Source: Taenia hydatigena
Lineage: Eukaryota > Platyhelminthes > Cestoda > Cyclophyllidea > Taeniidae
Direction: 5' to 3'
Assembly: GCA_036345935.2 (NCBI GenBank)
Contig: JADWOT020000420.1
Coordinates: 1-64,000 of the forward strand
Length of the DNA stretch: 64,000 nucleotides
A model generated the notes under the pieces. That model was not told the origin of the DNA. It saw only the letters and a list, made by a program, of their open reading frames with translations, and did not search any database. Positions 59,425 to 64,000 of this stretch are shown here, piece by piece. Positions within the stretch are counted from its first letter, which is position 1. Each line of letters starts with the position of its first letter. Position numbers and translations under genes: made by a program.

Positions 59425-62400
59425 AATAATAAATTGGATCCCCTTATCTCCTTTAATCAGTCGACTCACAGGCAAGAAAACCACCGAATCACTTCTTTCA
59501 CTTTTTGTCTTTGGCAGAAGAAGGGCTGTGGGGCAGTGAACGGAACACACTGAACTGATTCAACTCCGAATGCGGTAAAGAGTAGTTACCACCGTAGAAT
59601 GCAAAGCTTTTTCGTCATTTGCCTGATATTTCCTTGAGCTTTTGATTGCTAAAATAAAAGTATGGCATAAATGTGTCACTGTGATGCGAGAATCAATTGT
59701 GTTATGGAGATGAGGGGCCATGCAAGTTTAGACTTCATCGGTGTAGGGATGTTGTACACAAAGCATCTTTTGTTGTCTACTTTTTAGATCGCTCATTGAG
59801 ATTTGGACTTACACAGTGAGGTTGCGCCTTCACCCACTTGTATAATGCCAATCTTGTAGTATGAACAACAGTCGCTGGTGATTGGTGATTCAGAACAGGT
59901 TTAGCACAACATTGACAAGTCATATGATAGCTATCGTGAAATGATGGCTTCAGCCTTGAGCGTATGAACATAGACGATGGGATAGAAGGGGCCGTTGAGC
60001 AGAAAACTTCACCAACAAAGGCGAAGTTGCGCGATACAATACGAAAGCGAGCGTATAATTTTGATAAACTGTGAATCATCATTTGTCTTCAAACAAATGA
60101 TGTCGATGATTCCAAATGATTTGTAAGCGAATCATTTTAAAAGTTGCAGTCATGAGTTTGTGAATTCTCCAAGCGTATGAATTTTGATGTTGCATAGAAT
60201 TGTGGAATTAATGGCAAGGTTTTTATGAGGAATCACGTTCTTTGGTGGACGTCATCATTGAAAAACGATAGTGTTACCGTCAGCAGCTAAAACTCATTAA
60301 TTTTGTGGTTTCTAGAACTTTTCAAGTTATCAACGACTTGTTGGCAGGAAAGTGAGAGGAGTATAGGGCGTCCACAAGAACAACTTGGAGCAGTGGAGCC
60401 ATTGTTTTGCGGCGATGAACTCAGCCTGGCAAGGAGAATTGACTGCGACGACTTTGCAACAGCAGTCATGTTTCACGCAGCACTCCAAGGTGCGCATTAA
60501 GTCAAAGTGGGTAAATTTTCAATGATAGCCAAGAAAATGGACTTTTCTCGATTGGAATAGTTAATGTGGCACGATGGTATTCAACAGTGTCGTTTGAAGG
60601 CCAAGTCTAGCGTCGTATGCCTATTAATGACTAACAGCCTCTTCGGCTTTGACATTGCTTTTGGCAAAATGGAAAAAGGAGTTAGTTACACTTGAGTCAG
60701 TTGCATCGTTTATTCACCTACAACCGACGGAGGTACTCAAAAGAGTTTGCATTTCTCCCACTGGTGTTACTGAGGAGCCTTCTCTCAGTCACTCACGCTT
60801 GCCAACACATGATGCGTATAGAACGCACCATTTGTTTGTGGGTCAAATCAAGTGCTCATCAAAGGCATCATGGCATTCGGCATAAAGCACAACATCAAGT
60901 ACGAATTATCAATTGACAAGAGACAGTTTAGAGCTGTGAGGCCTTTCTCCAGCGGTTATAAACTTACACTCTTCTTTCACTTTGTTCCAAATGACATTTT
61001 ACAGGGCGACTTTTAAAGACACTTTCCCGATGCGAGTGATTTTGAATGAAAAGGCATTTTTTGTTATTTTGTGAGGTTTTAATAAAGAACTAATGGTTCT
61101 GGAGTGATACTCACGAAGGTTGCATAATTTGTTGGCATGCTACAAGTGAGGATGGAGCCAATGCTTTGCAATTGGCAATGAACGGGACTTTCGCGAACAC
61201 TTTAGGCGGACATTTATGCACTAGTGAGAAACCAGCGAATGTGCTTACAACTGCACAACCATGATGAGGGGAGCACATCATGAGCAAGTTGTGCGGTGTC
61301 AGTGCGATAACACATTTCGTGCTGGTGCGCCAAATCAGGGGATAATTAACGCCAGCGCTAAAATGGACTAACCACGTAGTATCTCGAAAGCACACCTCAA
61401 ATGTGTCAGCATCGAGATGTGTAATGATGGAGGGCGCCCGACAGTTGCTCACAAACACTTAAAAGTTCATTCGTAAATAGTCCTGCCATACCATATGCAA
61501 ATATGTTTTGATGTCTATATCTTTGTTATGGAAAGTGACTTGCAATAATTGACACCATCACGACCTTACTATGGGATTACGCAGGCCATTGGTAAACGCC
61601 GATCTACTTCACTAATGCTTGAGTGCAGAATGGTTGGCTTAGGTTCTAAACTCTCATTTGTCAGCCTGAGATGGTTTGCACGGCATGGAGCACCAGTGGT
61701 TCGATGAAGCTAGTACTATAATGCTTGACAGCAACGAAGTGCTAGACACGCGCGAATGCTGAGTGGGAGTGGATATTATTTTAAGTGCACGAATGAACTG
61801 CGAGGAGACTCTTAGGCAGCGCACAATCCCTTCTGCTTGACTAATGATCAAGTGTTGAACATCGCAAAGATATCGCATTACTGTCTTCCTCTGCCTTCGG
61901 TGCCAGGCTGCTAAATGTAGTAGAGTGGATACCGCTTAAGATGCACTAAGAAGTGCAATGACGTATGACTACTACTACTACTAACGGTCGAAGTTTTATG
62001 AGTGGCTAAAGAGATATCTTCCAATTCCATCTCGGGATCATGGGCAGATGCTGTTAACAAATCCGGTCGCATTCCACGCAAAGTGGGCTCTTGTGGTGAA
62101 CAAAGTTAAAAAAAATAAATCCTCTATGCACAGATGCAACAGTCATGCTTTGGAAATGACAAACAATGTCAATGTTACTGTTGTTACTACGTACGTGGCA
62201 TTGACTCACGATTCTTAGTTTGAAAATAAGCGGTTGCCGGCTGGTCGATAAACCACGAATTTGCTTAAAAGAATCGACAACACGTTTGCTTTCCCGTGGT
62301 AATTGAATGTTTGTTAAGTCTGGTGGTTTAACATGCAGCTATCGCTTAAGCATTGACGTCAACACGGATGCAAAGCCAATTAAAGTCGAATGATAAAGTA

Positions 62401-63770
62401 ACTCACAAGTACAGAAGCCAAACAAAAAAGAGGTACAACTCCCAAAATGGATTTCCGCCCATGCATTGAGATTAACTGCATGTGGACCGAATGGCAACAT
62501 TAGCAACCAGTAAAACCCAAACGACCCTCTTTGCTACCATTAACTTCGCAAAATGTGATTAAATCGAATCCGCTGAGGAAAAAGTGTGATGTGGGGTACA
62601 GTCGTTTGAGAAAATAATAACGAGGCAAATGTAACGATGGTAGCATGCGATACCATCTTTGCCACCTAAGCTCAATTAGAAGCGAAGCAAATTTGGTAGC
62701 GCGAACGATTATGTCAATCATACCCTCCTTATCTTTGTGCCACAAATGGTAGCTCTTTGCTAATTCTCTGTGTCACAAATGGCTTCGTACATGCCGCTGA
62801 AGGTAAAGACTTGATGAGCTGCCACTCAAAGCATTTGCACCGCTGAGGACATCGTCTTGCTTTTCGTCGTTATGGCTTTGCCATGGGCAATGCTGGAATA
62901 TCTGGGGTAGTAGACATTTGTGAACCCTTTATTCGTCTGCATTGGAAGCATGCTCCAAAAATGACGTAAACAAGGGTTTATTAAACTTACTACTTCATTT
63001 TACCTATAGGAACATCGTAATAACCATGATAATCATACAAAAATGACAAGGGTTTGACGACTCCCATTAGGCAAAGCATTACATTTTGACCTTTTAAGAA
63101 GCCCCATTGTTTCATTTTTTCGAAAATAGAAATTACGCTTTATGCAATTTGGTCGCACAATTTTTTGCCACTAAACTAACAATTGAGCAGAGCGTTATTA
63201 AAATGTTTTACCCAAATTTTTATTCCTAATAAGCTGATACATAAGATTCTAAATGAGCGTTATTCCGCAAAATGAAAATCGGTAGAACTGGTGGGGAAAT
63301 TTTGAAGTTTTATTACGGACTGACCTGCTCCCAGGTTAAGTAAGGAAAGTACATGGACATTCTCCAAGTTCGTCTGCAACTTACAAAATGAATGCAGGGC
63401 TCATGGAAACAAGCAGGATGAGGCGAAGGATGATCATTGAATCGTAGAGTATAGCGTGGTTGGAGGAGGGGGGCACAGTGGGAGAGCACTGGGTTCGACC
63501 GCCTCTTGGGCAAGCGGCTAATCGAGGCTGTACCATCAGCTAACTGACATAATTTGTCTTTATGCCGCAGAACTTCTTAACGATAATGGGTGGTCAAACT
63601 GAGCGACTACACTGGACGTTTGTCCAACCATGACCCCATATGGGGGTAGACCATGACAAGTCCCTTCTCTTACAGTTCCCTAGCATACTTCTCATCATTA
63701 CGGCTCACTTTTTGGTGATATGAAACAAAGTTTGTGACGAGGGTCCTCTCTCGCTGGCCAATGACGAGGT
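59425..63770 (+). repeat. 4-kb repeat family, copy B
   Basis: Direct-orientation partner of copy A (40855-44560). Differences include a 40-bp segment near 59550-59590 and about 560 bp at 62335-62900 that copy A lacks. A minus-strand frame of 115 codons at 61111-61458 contains FEVCFRDTTWLVHFSAGVNY, and 61654-61878 contains VSSQFIRALKI; both are recognisable in copies A and D. The plus-strand frame at 60649-60885 (SFIHLQPTEVLKR) also recurs. None is assigned to a family. Confidence 0.75.
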
Positions 63771-63784
63771 GGGTTAAGATGCAT

Positions 63785-64000
63785 AGTAACCACAGTAATT
63801 ATTTGGAAATGACAAACGATGTCAATGTTACTGTTATTACTACGGAAGTGGTGTAGAATCTCAAATCTTACCTTGAAAATAAACGATTGTCAGCTGGTGA
63901 GAAAGCCACGTATTTGCTTCAAAGGAATCGGCAACATGATTGCTTTCCTGTGGTGGTTAAAATCAACGCTGACTAAAAGGCAGTTAAAGTAGAGTAATAA
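63785..64000 (+). repeat. 4-kb repeat family, copy F, cut by the window end
   Basis: About 215 bp match copy B at 62150-62400 in the same orientation, and copy D at 54120-54330 in reverse. It continues beyond the window. Confidence 0.65.

Noticed and set aside
1..64000. tRNA, rRNA and spliced-leader genes
   Set aside because: I looked for B-box-like motifs and clover-leaf flanks and found none convincing. A dedicated scan was not possible.

Overview
The window looks like nuclear DNA of an invertebrate, most likely a parasitic flatworm and possibly a cestode. The support is indirect: a four-exon venom-allergen-like (CAP/SCP-TAPS) gene with a 42-bp intron, Ty3/gypsy elements with a tRNA-Leu-type primer site, very low gene density, and abundant decayed duplications. 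No bacterial operons, tRNA or rRNA genes, or CRISPR arrays were seen. Most open frames in the window are short and unsupported.

Layout. 1-3.2 kb: unique DNA with two candidate minus-strand coding fragments. 3.2-9.45 kb: an old duplicated block, also present inverted and uninterrupted at 45.6-46.9 kb. Here it is split by about 5.0 kb of extra DNA that carries a head-to-head inverted repeat and a 0.5-kb direct repeat. 10.0-10.5 kb: two candidate minus-strand exons. 13.1-16.6 kb: a badly decayed Ty3/gypsy element that still shows gag, reverse transcriptase, RNase H and integrase. 18.96-19.90 kb: the only long intact gene, an F-box protein with FBXO4-like architecture in one exon. 23.26-26.22 kb: a second, younger member of the same gypsy family. 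It has a 5' LTR in normal orientation, no integrase, and a complete LTR in inverted orientation at the other end; both outer ends abut the same 5-bp sequence (CACGT). 28.3-39.66 kb: an 11-kb satellite of about 200 copies of a 53-bp monomer, with local higher-order repeats and a decayed right edge. 40.3-64 kb: a patchwork of at least six direct and inverted copies of a roughly 4-kb repeat, interrupted by a decayed CAP-family gene (49.4-50.4 kb) and one exon of a CDK-type kinase with an altered catalytic loop (59.2 kb).

Functionally, only the F-box gene looks intact; it would act as a substrate receptor of an SCF ubiquitin ligase. The CAP gene and the kinase exon appear to be pseudogenes. The rest records retrotransposition, satellite amplification and segmental duplication. 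The best candidate for something unusual is the gypsy element with oppositely oriented LTRs inside an apparent target-site duplication.
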